Source: Catenovulum maritimum
GTDB taxonomy: Bacteria; Pseudomonadota; Gammaproteobacteria; Enterobacterales; Alteromonadaceae
Direction of reading: 5' to 3'
Length of the DNA stretch: 64,000 bases
Assembly (NCBI RefSeq): GCF_001050375.1
Contig: NZ_KQ130496.1
Location: 1-64,000 of the forward strand
In this document: positions 44,990 through 54,036 of the stretch, piece by piece
How positions within the stretch are numbered: position 1 is the first letter of the stretch
Layout of the letters: each line of letters begins with the position of its first letter
Program-made: the position numbers and the translations under genes
Notes under the pieces: generated by a model
What the model saw: only the letters and a program-made list of their open reading frames with translations
Databases searched by the model: none
Told to the model about the DNA's origin: nothing

Positions 44990-46540
44990 ATGAGCTTAAA
45001 TGATCTTCACCTTAGTTTAATTAACTTACAGCCAGAGCATTACCCACAAGTACAAAAATTGATGGATCTGGTTTACGCCGATATTGGCGGCGCTTGGCCA
45101 GAAAAAACAATTAGCCAGATGATTAAAGATTTTCCTGAAGGTCAGCTCGGTTTAATGGATGATGACAAATTGGTTGGTATTGCCTTATCTGTTCGAGTTG
45201 ATTATCTAAAATTTAGTAACCCGCATACCTATGATGACTTAATTGGCCCACAAAGCATCATTTTAAATAACGATAAAGGTGACGCGGTTTATGGTTTAGA
45301 TATGCTGATTCACCCAAAATATAGAGGGTTTAGATTAGGCCGACGCTTATATGATGCGCGTAAAGAGTTGTGTCGCCAATATAATTTAAAAGCAATACTC
45401 GCGGGTGGTCGAATCACTGAATATCACAAACATAGTGATACGGTATCGCCTTCTGAATATATTAATAAAGTAGGGCGAAAAGAAATTTACGATCCTATTT
45501 TAAGCTTTCAGTTGTCGAATGATTTTCAAGTAAAAAGACTTTTAAAGCAGTATTTGCCCGAAGACGAAAAATCAGCAGGCTACGCTACCTTACTAGAGTG
45601 GAACAATATTTTGTATGAGCCAGATGCTTTAGTGGTTGATACGCGTCCAACACAGGTTCGCTTAGGGGTTGTTCAGTGGCAAATGCGAGAAGTGAAAAGC
45701 GTTGAAGAATTAATGCAACAGGTCGAATTTTTTGTTGATGCTTTATCCGAATATGAAAGTGACTTTGCGTTATTTCCTGAGTTTTTTAATGCACCTTTAA
45801 TGGGACTTTCACCGGATAAATCACGCACAGGATCTATTCGTTTTTTAGCTAGTTTCACCGAAGAGTTTTGCACTCAAATGTCTGGTATGGCAGTGAGTTA
45901 TAACATCAATATTATTACCGGCTCAATGCCGTTAGTTGAGGACGAGCGCTTATATAATGTCAGCTACTTATGTCGGAGAGACGGTACGGTAGAAGAGCAA
46001 AGAAAACTGCATATAACCCCGCATGAAAAATGGGACTGGGTGATTGAAGGCGGTAATCAACTGAAGGTGTTTGATACAGATGCTGGTAAAATTGGCATAC
46101 TGATTTGTTATGACGTTGAATTTCCAGAGTTAGGTAGATTACTTGCCGAGCAAGGGTTAGAAATTTTATTTGTACCGTTTTGGGTTGATACCAAAAATGC
46201 TTACCTAAGAGTTAGACACTGTGCTCAGGCTAGGGCGATTGAAAATGAATGTTATGTAGCGATTGCAGGCAGTGTTGGTAATTTACCTAGTGTTGATAGT
46301 TTAGATGTGCAATACGCGCAATCGGCCGTATTTACGCCTTCTGATTTCTCATTTCCACACGATGCAGTGTTATCAGAAACAACACCAAATACAGAAATGC
46401 TGATGTTTGCGAATGTGAATTTAGAAGCGTTAAAAATATTAAAAGCGGAAGGGGCGGTTACTAACTCGAAAGATAAGAGGCGAGATTTGTATCAAACCGT
46501 TTGGCTAAATCAAGATAAACCTCAAGACAAAGCAGATTAA
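44990..46540 (+). CDS. GNAT acetyltransferase fused to a nitrilase-family amidohydrolase
   Basis: The 516-aa fusion has an N-terminal GNAT domain (about 10-200, acetyl-CoA site in LDMLIHPKYRGFRLGRRLYDARKEL) and a C-terminal carbon-nitrogen hydrolase domain (about 218-510). The nitrilase Glu-Lys-Cys triad is visible: E264 in FPEFFNAP, K339 in RKLHITPHE and C373 in ILICYDVEFPE. Natural substrates of this fused architecture are not known to me. GAGCAGGT precedes the ATG. It is transcribed alone and ends at a bidirectional hairpin. Confidence 0.88.
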   Translation: MSLNDLHLSLINLQPEHYPQVQKLMDLVYADIGGAWPEKTISQMIKDFPEGQLGLMDDDKLVGIALSVRVDYLKFSNPHTYDDLIGPQSIILNNDKGDAVYGLDMLIHPKYRGFRLGRRLYDARKELCRQYNLKAILAGGRITEYHKHSDTVSPSEYINKVGRKEIYDPILSFQLSNDFQVKRLLKQYLPEDEKSAGYATLLEWNNILYEPDALVVDTRPTQVRLGVVQWQMREVKSVEELMQQVEFFVDALSEYESDFALFPEFFNAPLMGLSPDKSRTGSIRFLASFTEEFCTQMSGMAVSYNINIITGSMPLVEDERLYNVSYLCRRDGTVEEQRKLHITPHEKWDWVIEGGNQLKVFDTDAGKIGILICYDVEFPELGRLLAEQGLEILFVPFWVDTKNAYLRVRHCAQARAIENECYVAIAGSVGNLPSVDSLDVQYAQSAVFTPSDFSFPHDAVLSETTPNTEMLMFANVNLEALKILKAEGAVTNSKDKRRDLYQTVWLNQDKPQDKAD

Positions 46541-46571
46541 TATCTGCTTTACACAGCTAAACTACAAAGCA

Positions 46572-46595
46572 AAAAGGCGCTAAATAGCGCCTTTT
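46572..46595. terminator. Bidirectional terminator
   Basis: An 11-bp stem AAAAGGCGCTA/TAGCGCCTTTT with a 2-nt spacer, with T runs on both strands, between the convergent GNAT-nitrilase and ompW genes. Confidence 0.85.
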
Positions 46596-46625
46596 AAATC
46601 TATTAAACTTTAACTCGGCCTAATC

Positions 46626-47327
46626 TTAAAAATAATACTTAGCCGCTAGCATCCAAACCATAGGATCAATTTCAACTGCTACTGCTTGCGCTGTCGTACC
46701 ATTTACTTTTACTTCAGCATCCGTATCTATATCCATAAAGCTAACCATGGCATGTAAACCCCAGTTATCATTTAGTTTATAGTTAGCACCAAATTGCATT
46801 GCAATGCCAAACGAATCATCTAGGTCCAATTCAACTTTATCACTTGCTGTGGCTACGTTTAAAGCCTGTAAAGTGCTAACGAGTTCAGGTGCAGCAGATT
46901 CATCAAAAAAGACCGTGTAATTTAAACCAGCACCAGCAAAAAATCTTAAATCATCACTTGGGTTACCAAAGTGATATTGCATCAGTAATGTTGGTGGTAA
47001 ATGTTTAGTTTCACCAATCTTTAAACCATCAACGGCAGACCCTTTAACACTAATTTGGTGAGTAAATGGAGTTGCAGCAATTAGCTCAACAGTCCAATTT
47101 GGGTTTAGTTGATAATCTATCGTAATACCGATTTGAGTATTGGTGCCAACTGCTGCTTGGGTTGAGTCTGTTTCTAATCCAGCTAAAGATTCAACTACCG
47201 ATAAGTGCGTGCTGTTGTCTGACGGCTCAGCGGTAATAACCCCTAAATTAACAGATAGATTTGCAAATGCAGGAAAGCAAACTGCGAAAATTGAGCTTAA
47301 ACTAACTAGTTTGATGAATGATTTCAT
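46626..47327 (-). CDS. ompW: OmpW family outer-membrane protein
   Basis: The 233-aa protein has a signal peptide (ending FANL, about residue 22) and an eight-stranded barrel pattern. OmpW-family segments are visible: VNLGVITAEPSDNST near the mature start, NWTVELIAATPFTHQI, KHLPPTLLMQYHFG and the C-terminal DPMVWMLAAKYYF ending in Phe. OmpW forms a narrow hydrophobic channel for small apolar compounds. A weak FNR-like sequence lies upstream. Confidence 0.9.
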   Translation of the reverse strand: MKSFIKLVSLSSIFAVCFPAFANLSVNLGVITAEPSDNSTHLSVVESLAGLETDSTQAAVGTNTQIGITIDYQLNPNWTVELIAATPFTHQISVKGSAVDGLKIGETKHLPPTLLMQYHFGNPSDDLRFFAGAGLNYTVFFDESAAPELVSTLQALNVATASDKVELDLDDSFGIAMQFGANYKLNDNWGLHAMVSFMDIDTDAEVKVNGTTAQAVAVEIDPMVWMLAAKYYF

Positions 47328-47431
47328 AATAACCTCTTAAAATTAACTGAGGTCATTCTCGCAAACTGTTACGGAATAAAGTTGTTTCAGATCAATTATC
47401 TATTTAGGCGTGCCTCTATATGCATTAGGCT

Positions 47432-47445
47432 TTGATCTAGATTAT
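47432..47445. promoter_or_regulatory. Weak FNR-like site upstream of ompW
   Basis: TTGAT-CTAG-ATTAT matches the FNR/Anr pattern TTGATnnnnATCAA at 8 of 10 fixed positions. E. coli ompW is controlled by FNR, but two mismatches in the right half make this tentative. Confidence 0.3.
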
Positions 47446-47461
47446 AAAGTGATTAAAATTT

Positions 47462-47507
47462 GTACTCAGTTTAAACCCAAAGAGTGTTTAGTTATTAAAC
47501 TGAGTAC
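47462..47507 (-). terminator. Hairpin after the binding-like protein gene
   Basis: A perfect 13-bp stem starting GTACTCAG (47462-47474 and 47495-47507) with a 20-nt loop lies 23 bp past the stop at 47530. Minus-strand sequence continues AAATTTTAA, so termination is plausible but not strong. Confidence 0.5.
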
Positions 47508-47529
47508 GGCGTGGTGGCTAGCTTAGGTT

Positions 47530-48414
47530 TTAAAGCGATGACAATAAAATTTCTTTATTGCTCGCTTTAATCCAAAGTTTAGATTGAGATAGCGGTGTTT
47601 TTTTCGGTAAATGAATGTTGGCAACCTCTATTATTTTATTACTTTCACTGGAAAGCTCTGGCAAGCTACTTAAAGCGAGATTACTTGCTTTAAAATAAGC
47701 ATCAAATTGTCCCGACTCTAACATTTGAGTCAAGCCTTTGGTTATCAGTTGCGCTAGCTCTGGGTTATCAATATTTACAAAAAAATAGGTTGGATCGGCC
47801 CAAGTAAAGACTAAGTTTGGCACTACCTCTAATTCTGGATGATTAGATAGAATGTCTGATACAGAAGCAATTGGAATTGGCATGGCATCAAACCGACCGC
47901 CTTCAAGCATGGAAAGTAAATTAATCGCTTTTACTGTGCTGACCAAGTTCATTTGTTGAGTTTGCAAAATACTGCTGTGATTACTGTATCTAACCACGCC
48001 CAGTTTAAGTTTTCTTAATGTCTCAAATTGGTCTACATCCGCTAGAGTCGCCGTTAAACCACTATTTTTATTAACCAATAATTTTTGGTAACTCATTAGG
48101 TTTTTGTAGATAGGGATCCTAACTGGGATAAAGCTATCTTCTAGCTCTGTTGAGGTTGCTAACCATAAGACATCTAACTCTTTATCCTCAAGCATATGAA
48201 TGGCTCTTTGGTTATTAGCTGCAATTTCAGACTCTGATAATATTAATGATGCATTGGCGGTTTGAATCGCTTTTTTCAATAATCCTGCAGCGTATTTATC
48301 AGATTCTGTTGATATTGTCGGATGTTGAATCGTCTCTGCGTGAAGAAAGCTAGCGGAAAAAAATAAGCTGCAAGCTAAGACTGAATGTCGAGCGAAAAAT
48401 TTAACAGTAAACAT
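47530..48414 (-). CDS. Periplasmic substrate-binding-like protein (SBP_bac_3-like)
   Basis: The 294-aa product has a signal peptide (ending FLHA, about residue 26) and a bilobed binding-protein pattern: IHMLEDKELDVLWLATSTE, LRKLKLGVVRYSNHSSILQ, NLLSMLEGGRFDAMPIP. Similar orphan proteins occur in marine gammaproteobacteria without transporter genes and may act in sensing. No permease or receptor is adjacent. The ligand is unknown. GGGAGAG five bases before the ATG supports the start. Confidence 0.7.
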   Translation of the reverse strand: MFTVKFFARHSVLACSLFFSASFLHAETIQHPTISTESDKYAAGLLKKAIQTANASLILSESEIAANNQRAIHMLEDKELDVLWLATSTELEDSFIPVRIPIYKNLMSYQKLLVNKNSGLTATLADVDQFETLRKLKLGVVRYSNHSSILQTQQMNLVSTVKAINLLSMLEGGRFDAMPIPIASVSDILSNHPELEVVPNLVFTWADPTYFFVNIDNPELAQLITKGLTQMLESGQFDAYFKASNLALSSLPELSSESNKIIEVANIHLPKKTPLSQSKLWIKASNKEILLSSL

Positions 48415-48739
48415 ATAACTCTCCCTAGTGGCACACCTATAAGTGTTTTACTCGAATTATTTCAAGTTCTACTTTAGCGAGAGGAAAGGGCGATATGGTG
48501 ATAGTTAATATAATACTTTTTTAAGTTTGCTAATTTTACGCTATAAGAATTTTCATCTAATTGAATTTAAAAAGATAAAGTTAAATTGGAATAGATATTT
48601 CACTATCTAAATCGGTTAATTATTAAGCATTAAAGTGAGAATAACTTACAGCTTTGTGAGAAATATCTGAAAGGCCAAAGTGTAGAAGAAATGACAGTCG
48701 GAAATGGAAATTAGGGAAATAGAATAAGAGGAGACCCTC
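48415..48739. other. Intergenic region without a recognised gene
   Basis: The 325 bp between the binding-like gene and gpsA are AT-rich. I see the RBS and presumed promoter zone of the leftward gene at the left end and the gpsA terminator at the right end. There is no convincing ORF or RNA gene between them. Confidence 0.5.
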
Positions 48740-48745
48740 TTATTC
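48722..48745 (-). terminator. gpsA terminator overlapping its stop codon
   Basis: Stem GAATAAGAGG/CCTCTTATTC (48722-48731 and 48736-48745) with a 4-nt loop includes the gpsA TAA. The minus strand then reads TATTTCCC. Confidence 0.65.
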
Positions 48746-49744
48746 AAATTTTTGCTCTCTGCTTAACAATGCAATAGAAGCTTCTTTTGGCGATTTACCT
48801 TGATATAAAACCTGATAAATCTGATCCACAATTGGCATTTCAACTTTCATGCGTTGTGCCAGCATGTAGACTTCTTTCGTATTTCGGTAACCTTCGACAA
48901 CCTGACCTATGTCTGTCATCGCTTGCTCAACTGATTTACCTTGACCAAGTGCTAAACCAAAACGACGGTTACGAGATTGATTATCAGTACAAGTTAATAC
49001 TAAATCGCCTAAACCAGCCATACCCATAAAGGTCTCTGTTTTAGCGCCTAATGCTTCGCCTAGTCTACAAAGCTCAGTTAAACCTCGAGTAATTAACGCT
49101 GTTCTAGCATTTGCGCCAAAACCAATACCATCCGCAATACCAGAGCCAATCGCAATGACATTTTTAACCGCGCCACCTAACTGTACACCAGTAAAGTCAT
49201 TGTTTTTATAAACTCTGAATTTACGCTCGCAGTGCATGAGATCAGACAAGGTTTGAATAAATTCACTGTTTGTCGAAGAGACTGAAATTGCAGTAGGCAT
49301 ACCGGCTGCCATTTCTTTCGCAAATGTAGGGCCGCTAACAACCGCTAACGTTACCTCATCGCCTAGGGCTTCACGAGCAACGTCTTGCAACAAACGACCT
49401 GTTTCTGGTTCCAAACCTTTAGTTGCCCAAGCAACATTTGCATCTGGTGCTAAAAATGGTTTTATTTGCTTTAACGTTTCCGAAAATGCATGGCTAGGGA
49501 CAACAATTAAAATGTTTTTACTAGCCTTAACAACTTGTTCTAAATCAGAATCAAGGTCAAGAGATTCAGGAAAAGGTATACCGGCAAGATAACGTTTGTT
49601 TTCGTTTTCTTGCTGCATTAACGCAACTTGCTCCGCATTGCGAGCCCACATTAAAGTATTGTGGCCGTTTCGGGCAATGCAAATTGCTAATGCGGTGCCG
49701 TATGAACCAGCACCAATTACGCTAATATCGTATTGTTTTTGCAT
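48740..49744 (-). CDS. gpsA: Glycerol-3-phosphate dehydrogenase [NAD(P)+]
   Basis: The 334-aa enzyme reduces dihydroxyacetone phosphate to sn-glycerol-3-phosphate for phospholipid synthesis. The N-terminal [20 protein letters not shown] binds NAD(P). [29 protein letters not shown] and [21 protein letters not shown] with the catalytic Lys complete the signature. It is last in the order rhodanese-grxC-secB-gpsA, as in E. coli. Confidence 0.97.
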   Translation of the reverse strand: MQKQYDISVIGAGSYGTALAICIARNGHNTLMWARNAEQVALMQQENENKRYLAGIPFPESLDLDSDLEQVVKASKNILIVVPSHAFSETLKQIKPFLAPDANVAWATKGLEPETGRLLQDVAREALGDEVTLAVVSGPTFAKEMAAGMPTAISVSSTNSEFIQTLSDLMHCERKFRVYKNNDFTGVQLGGAVKNVIAIGSGIADGIGFGANARTALITRGLTELCRLGEALGAKTETFMGMAGLGDLVLTCTDNQSRNRRFGLALGQGKSVEQAMTDIGQVVEGYRNTKEVYMLAQRMKVEMPIVDQIYQVLYQGKSPKEASIALLSREQKFE

Positions 49745-49753
49745 AAATTTAGC

Positions 49754-50257
49754 TTAAGAGTCTAATTTTTGCGGCGCATCATCGCCTTCTTCAGCTTGTT
49801 GCTGTGCAACTTGCTGCATGTAGCTTGCAAATAACGCATCAAAGTTAACTGGTGCTAAGTTTAACGGCGGGAAAGTACCACGGTTAACTAAGTTAGAAAT
49901 AGCTTCACGAGCATAAGGGAATAAAATACCAGGACACATAGAGCCGATAGTATGAGCCATTTGCTGCGGAGGTAAGTTCGTAATAGTGAAAATACCAGCT
50001 TGCTCAACTTCTACTAAAAATGCAGTTTTGTCTTCAACTTTAGCCGTTACTGTAATTGATAAAACGACTTCGTAGTTATCGCCTTCAAGCTTTTGGCTTT
50101 TAGTATCGATATCCATTTGCACTTCTGGTTTCCACTGAATTTTGAAGATATCAGGAGAGTTAGGCGTTTCAAAAGAGATGTTCTTAGAGAAAATGCGTTG
50201 AATGTTAAACTGTGGTGCAGCTTGATCTGCGCCTGCTTCTGGAGTTTGTTCTGACAT
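49754..50257 (-). CDS. secB: Protein-export chaperone SecB
   Basis: The 167-aa cytosolic chaperone forms a tetramer that keeps preproteins unfolded and hands them to Sec[23 protein letters not shown] at the N-terminus, [11 protein letters not shown], and [33 protein letters not shown] are diagnostic. It lies 9 bp upstream of gpsA and 25 bp after grxC in one leftward operon. Confidence 0.97.
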   Translation of the reverse strand: MSEQTPEAGADQAAPQFNIQRIFSKNISFETPNSPDIFKIQWKPEVQMDIDTKSQKLEGDNYEVVLSITVTAKVEDKTAFLVEVEQAGIFTITNLPPQQMAHTIGSMCPGILFPYAREAISNLVNRGTFPPLNLAPVNFDALFASYMQQVAQQQAEEGDDAPQKLDS

Positions 50258-50282
50258 AATAGTGTCCCCTCTGTTAGGTATA

Positions 50283-50537
50283 TTATTTAAGTAAACGGTC
50301 TAAAGTGCCGTTTGCTTCGGCAGCGTATAAATCATCACAGCCGCCTACATGTTGTTCGTTGATAAAAATCTGTGGCACAGTGTAACTACCGTTACTTTTA
50401 TTGATCATCTCTTGGCGAAGTTGAGCATCTGAATCAATTTTTAATTCAGTAAATTCAACGCCTTTATGACTTAGTAGCGACTTAGCGCGAACGCAAAAAG
50501 GACACCAAGCTTTAGTATAAATAATTACATTTGCCAT
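50283..50537 (-). CDS. grxC: Glutaredoxin 3
   Basis: The 84-aa thioredoxin-fold protein has the dithiol active site CPFC (C12, C15) and the glutathione-site elements [18 protein letters not shown]. It reduces disulfides using glutathione. It is 4 bp after the rhodanese gene, matching E. coli yibN-grxC. Confidence 0.96.
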   Translation of the reverse strand: MANVIIYTKAWCPFCVRAKSLLSHKGVEFTELKIDSDAQLRQEMINKSNGSYTVPQIFINEQHVGGCDDLYAAEANGTLDRLLK

Positions 50538-50541
50538 ATTA

Positions 50542-50967
50542 TTAACCTTTTGCGACAGGTAAGTTAGCGCCAGACCAAGAATTCATACCGCCATCAAGTA
50601 CATCAACTTGCTCATAGCCAGCGTCAACTAATTGATTTGCGGTTTTTGTTGCTGTCATTCCTGCTTGGCAAACTACAATAATGGGTTTGCTTTTATTTTT
50701 TTCAAGGTTTTTATGACCACTAGCCGCTTGCTCTGGTGTTAAATTAATTGCACCAGCGATATGACCCTTGTTGAAGTCTGCTGCTGCTCTAATATCAAGT
50801 ACAACAGCGTCTTCTCTGTTTACTTTTATCGTTAACTGTTGCGCATTTATTTTAGTGAATTTACTAAACTTTGACTGGAATATTGTATAAATAACCGCAA
50901 AAAATAGAACAAACCAAATTGCGCTTAAAAAAGGATGGCGAGCAAAAAACTCAATGTACTCTTGCAT
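50542..50967 (-). CDS. yibN: Membrane-anchored rhodanese-like protein (YibN)
   Basis: The 141-aa protein has one N-terminal transmembrane segment (SAIWFVLFFAVIYTIF, 15-30) and a rhodanese domain (about 42-138) with catalytic C100 in VVCQAGMTATKTA and the DIRAAADFNKGHIAGAINL substrate region. It may transfer sulfur or act in redox control at the inner membrane. It is the first gene of the secB-gpsA operon, divergent from gpmI. Confidence 0.9.
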   Translation of the reverse strand: MQEYIEFFARHPFLSAIWFVLFFAVIYTIFQSKFSKFTKINAQQLTIKVNREDAVVLDIRAAADFNKGHIAGAINLTPEQAASGHKNLEKNKSKPIIVVCQAGMTATKTANQLVDAGYEQVDVLDGGMNSWSGANLPVAKG

Positions 50968-51210
50968 GTTTTAACCTAGACGAATAAAAAATTGCTGTGA
51001 TTATACCCAAACTACCTCAAATTACGATATTCCAATCAGCGTAATTTTGCTTAATAAAGCATAATTATCTGCAAAATAAGGTAAATACACAGATTGACTC
51101 TGGTTTGTCATCAAAAACAAGGTAAAATCAGCTTAACTGAATTTGAAATAAGCCAAGCGCGGATATCTAATTGACGGATATCAGCCTGAAAAGCAAAATT
51201 AGGAATTATT

Positions 51211-52758
51211 ATGAGTAATAAAAAACCTTTAGTTCTAATCATTATGGATGGTTGGGGTTACAGCGAAAACCCAGAAAACAATGCAGTATTAGCTGCTAAT
51301 ACACCAAACTTAGATCGTTTAACTAAAGATTATCCAAGCACTCTCATTTCTGGTTCTGGCCTAGATGTTGGTTTACCTGATGGTCAAATGGGTAACAGTG
51401 AAGTAGGGCATGTAAACCTAGGTGCAGGCCGAGTGGTTTACCAAGACTTTACTCGTATCACTAAAGACATTAAAGAAAAAACTTTCTTTGAAAACCCTGC
51501 TTTAACTAAAGCCGTAGATGCAGCAGTTAGCCAAGGCAAAGCGGTTCACATTATGGGCTTAGCTTCACCAGGTGGCGTACACAGCCATGACGAACACATC
51601 TCTGCAATGATAGATTTAGCCGCACAGCGCGGTGCAGACAAAATTTACTTACACGCATTTTTAGATGGTCGTGATACACCGCCACGTAGCGCAAAGGCAA
51701 CATTAGAAACGTTTGAAAAGCAATTTGCTGAAAATGGCAAAGGCCGAGTAGCGAGCTTAATTGGTCGTTACTACGCACTCGATCGCGACCAAAGATGGAA
51801 TCGTGTTGAAGCGGCTTACAACTTAATGACTTTAGGTGAAGCTGAATACACAGCAACTAATTCTTTAGAGGGTTTAGCTGCCGCTTACGAACGTGATGAA
51901 AATGATGAATTCGTTGCTGCTACTGCTATTTTAGATGACGCTGGTAATGCAGCGACAGTTGACGATGGCGACGCGCTTATCTTTATGAATTTCCGTGCTG
52001 ACCGTGCGCGTGAAATTACTCGTGCATTCGTAGATGCTGACTTCTCTGGTTTCGAAAAGAAAAAAGCACCTAAATTAGCTGACTTTGTTATGTTGACTCA
52101 ATACGCAGCAGACATTAAAGCAAGTATTGCATTCCCATCTACTGACTTAGTGAACGTATTCGGTGAATGGTTAGAAAAACACGATAAAACCCAATTACGT
52201 ATTTCAGAAACTGAAAAATATGCTCACGTTACTTTCTTCTTTAGCGGCGGCCGCGAAGACGAATTTAAAGGTGAAAAACGCGTATTGGTTCCGTCTCCAC
52301 AAGTCGCAACATACGACTTACAACCTGAAATGAACTCTGTGATATTAACTGACAAGTTAGTAGAAGCTATCGAAAGCCAAGAGTTTGATGCCATTATTTG
52401 TAACTATCCAAATGGTGACATGGTTGGTCACACAGGTATTTTTGAAGCCGCAGTTAAAGCTTGTGAAGCGGTTGACGTTGCTATTGGTCGTGTATGTGAA
52501 GCATTAGATAAAGTTGGCGGCGAATGTTTAATTACAGCTGACCACGGTAATGCAGAGCAAATGGTTAATCCTAAAACGGGTCAAGCACATACAGCGCATA
52601 CTTCTGAGCCAGTTCCATTTATTTACTATGGTGGAAACAAAACTGAAGTTGCTAAGCAAAACGGTGTACTAAGCGACGTAGCGCCAACTATGTTACACCT
52701 AATGGGTATGGAACAACCTGAAGAAATGACAGGTACACCAATTATCAAATTGAGCTAA
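51211..52758 (+). CDS. gpmI: 2,3-bisphosphoglycerate-independent phosphoglycerate mutase
   Basis: The 515-aa Mn-dependent enzyme interconverts 3- and 2-phosphoglycerate in glycolysis. The alkaline-phosphatase-fold metal site is at [14 protein letters not shown], with the phosphorylated Ser63 in [31 protein letters not shown] and the C-terminal [10 protein letters not shown] and [11 protein letters not shown] metal ligands are also present. Codon use looks typical of a highly expressed gene. envC follows 13 bp after its stop, as in E. coli. Confidence 0.97.
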   Translation: MSNKKPLVLIIMDGWGYSENPENNAVLAANTPNLDRLTKDYPSTLISGSGLDVGLPDGQMGNSEVGHVNLGAGRVVYQDFTRITKDIKEKTFFENPALTKAVDAAVSQGKAVHIMGLASPGGVHSHDEHISAMIDLAAQRGADKIYLHAFLDGRDTPPRSAKATLETFEKQFAENGKGRVASLIGRYYALDRDQRWNRVEAAYNLMTLGEAEYTATNSLEGLAAAYERDENDEFVAATAILDDAGNAATVDDGDALIFMNFRADRAREITRAFVDADFSGFEKKKAPKLADFVMLTQYAADIKASIAFPSTDLVNVFGEWLEKHDKTQLRISETEKYAHVTFFFSGGREDEFKGEKRVLVPSPQVATYDLQPEMNSVILTDKLVEAIESQEFDAIICNYPNGDMVGHTGIFEAAVKACEAVDVAIGRVCEALDKVGGECLITADHGNAEQMVNPKTGQAHTAHTSEPVPFIYYGGNKTEVAKQNGVLSDVAPTMLHLMGMEQPEEMTGTPIIKLS

Positions 52759-52771
52759 TCGCTCAGTGATA

Positions 52772-53947
52772 ATGGATTATACCCAACAAAAAATAGCCAG
52801 ACTTATGTCTGGCTGTTTGCTATTCGTTACCAGTATATTATTACTGGTTGCGAGTTTTACTTTACATGCTGATTCCGAACAAAAGCAGCAAACCTTAAAA
52901 AAACTAGAACAAGTTCAACAAGCTATATTAGATAAGCAATCCCAGCTCGAAAAAAAACAATCAGAACAAAATAAAATTGAACAAAGCATTCGCCAGACAG
53001 ATAAAAAAATTGGTGATGTGAGTAAAACCCTCAGACAAATTGAAAACAAACTGCAACAAGTTACTCAACAAATAAAACGACTTGAAAAACAACAAGAAAC
53101 CTTAGAGCAAGATCGCCAAGCCCAAGTTAAAATTTTAGCCGAACAAGTAAAAAGCATTTACCAAGTCGGCCAGCACGACTTTATGAAAATGATGCTGAAC
53201 CAAGACTCGCCAGCCAAACTAGAGCGGGTACTCAGCTACTACCAATTTTTAAATAAAGCGCGCACTGAAGCGATAGAAAAGCTAAAACAAACACTCGCTA
53301 AACTAGAAGAAACGGTTACTCAGCTTAACCAACAAAGACTAGCGCTAGCCGAATTACAGCAAGAAGAAAAAACTAAGCAAGCCGAGTTAGTCAGCTTAAA
53401 AACAAAACAAAAAGCAAACCTTGCCAGTATAGAAAAATTTATTAAAACAGAATCACAACGAATAGAAACGCTAAAGCAAGACGAAACAGCACTAACCCAA
53501 GCGTTAGAAGCGTTAGCCGAAGCAATTGAAGAACTGCCAAACCAACTTGATTTTAACGGTTTAGGTGACATAAAAGGCAAAATTTTATGGCCAACCCAAG
53601 GCTCAATTAAAAAGAATTTTGGCCGCCGAAAATCAGGCCAACTCCGCTGGAAAGGTGTTGTCATACAAGCGAACTCAGGAGAGGTTGTACATAACATACA
53701 CGCTGGCCAAGTGATTTTTTCTGACTGGTTAAAAGGGTATGGATTGGTACTGGTCGTTGAACACGGCAATGGTTACATGAGTTTATATGGCCACAACCAA
53801 GCATTACTAAAAGATGTTGGCGATGTTGTGCAATCGGGCGAACCAATCGCTTTAGTTGGACAATCTGGCGGACAAGCAAAACCCGGATTATATTTTGAAA
53901 TTCGACATCAAGGTCAACCGGTGAATCCGGTCGACTGGTGTCGATAA
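52772..53947 (+). CDS. envC: Murein hydrolase activator EnvC
   Basis: The 391-aa periplasmic protein has a signal sequence (hydrophobic LMSGCLLFVTSILLLVASFTLHA). A long coiled coil follows (about 35-250), then a C-terminal LytM (M23) domain from about 285 (GVVIQANSGEVVHNIHAGQVIFSDWLKGYGLVLVVEHGNGYMSLYGHN). The usual HxxxD and HxH zinc ligands are not intact (YFEIRHQG in place of HLHFE), as in EnvC proteins that activate amidases AmiA/AmiB rather than cut themselves. It acts at the division septum with FtsEX. ATG 52772 is used; a GTG two codons upstream is also possible. Confidence 0.93.
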   Translation: MDYTQQKIARLMSGCLLFVTSILLLVASFTLHADSEQKQQTLKKLEQVQQAILDKQSQLEKKQSEQNKIEQSIRQTDKKIGDVSKTLRQIENKLQQVTQQIKRLEKQQETLEQDRQAQVKILAEQVKSIYQVGQHDFMKMMLNQDSPAKLERVLSYYQFLNKARTEAIEKLKQTLAKLEETVTQLNQQRLALAELQQEEKTKQAELVSLKTKQKANLASIEKFIKTESQRIETLKQDETALTQALEALAEAIEELPNQLDFNGLGDIKGKILWPTQGSIKKNFGRRKSGQLRWKGVVIQANSGEVVHNIHAGQVIFSDWLKGYGLVLVVEHGNGYMSLYGHNQALLKDVGDVVQSGEPIALVGQSGGQAKPGLYFEIRHQGQPVNPVDWCR

Positions 53948-54036
53948 GTTTTATTAAAAGTGAGTTGGAGTTGTTGCTAAAATTTTGCCAAGCAAAGTAT
54001 TAGCAGATTCAACCACACCCGTGATTAAGGTTAAAA

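Noticed and set aside
46822-47445. Strong FNR control of ompW
   Set aside because: The only candidate has two mismatches in its conserved half-site, so it is listed only as a weak site.
51160-51182. Direct repeat CGGATATC upstream of gpmI
   Set aside because: Two 8-bp copies 15 bp apart match no known operator and could be chance in a short leader.
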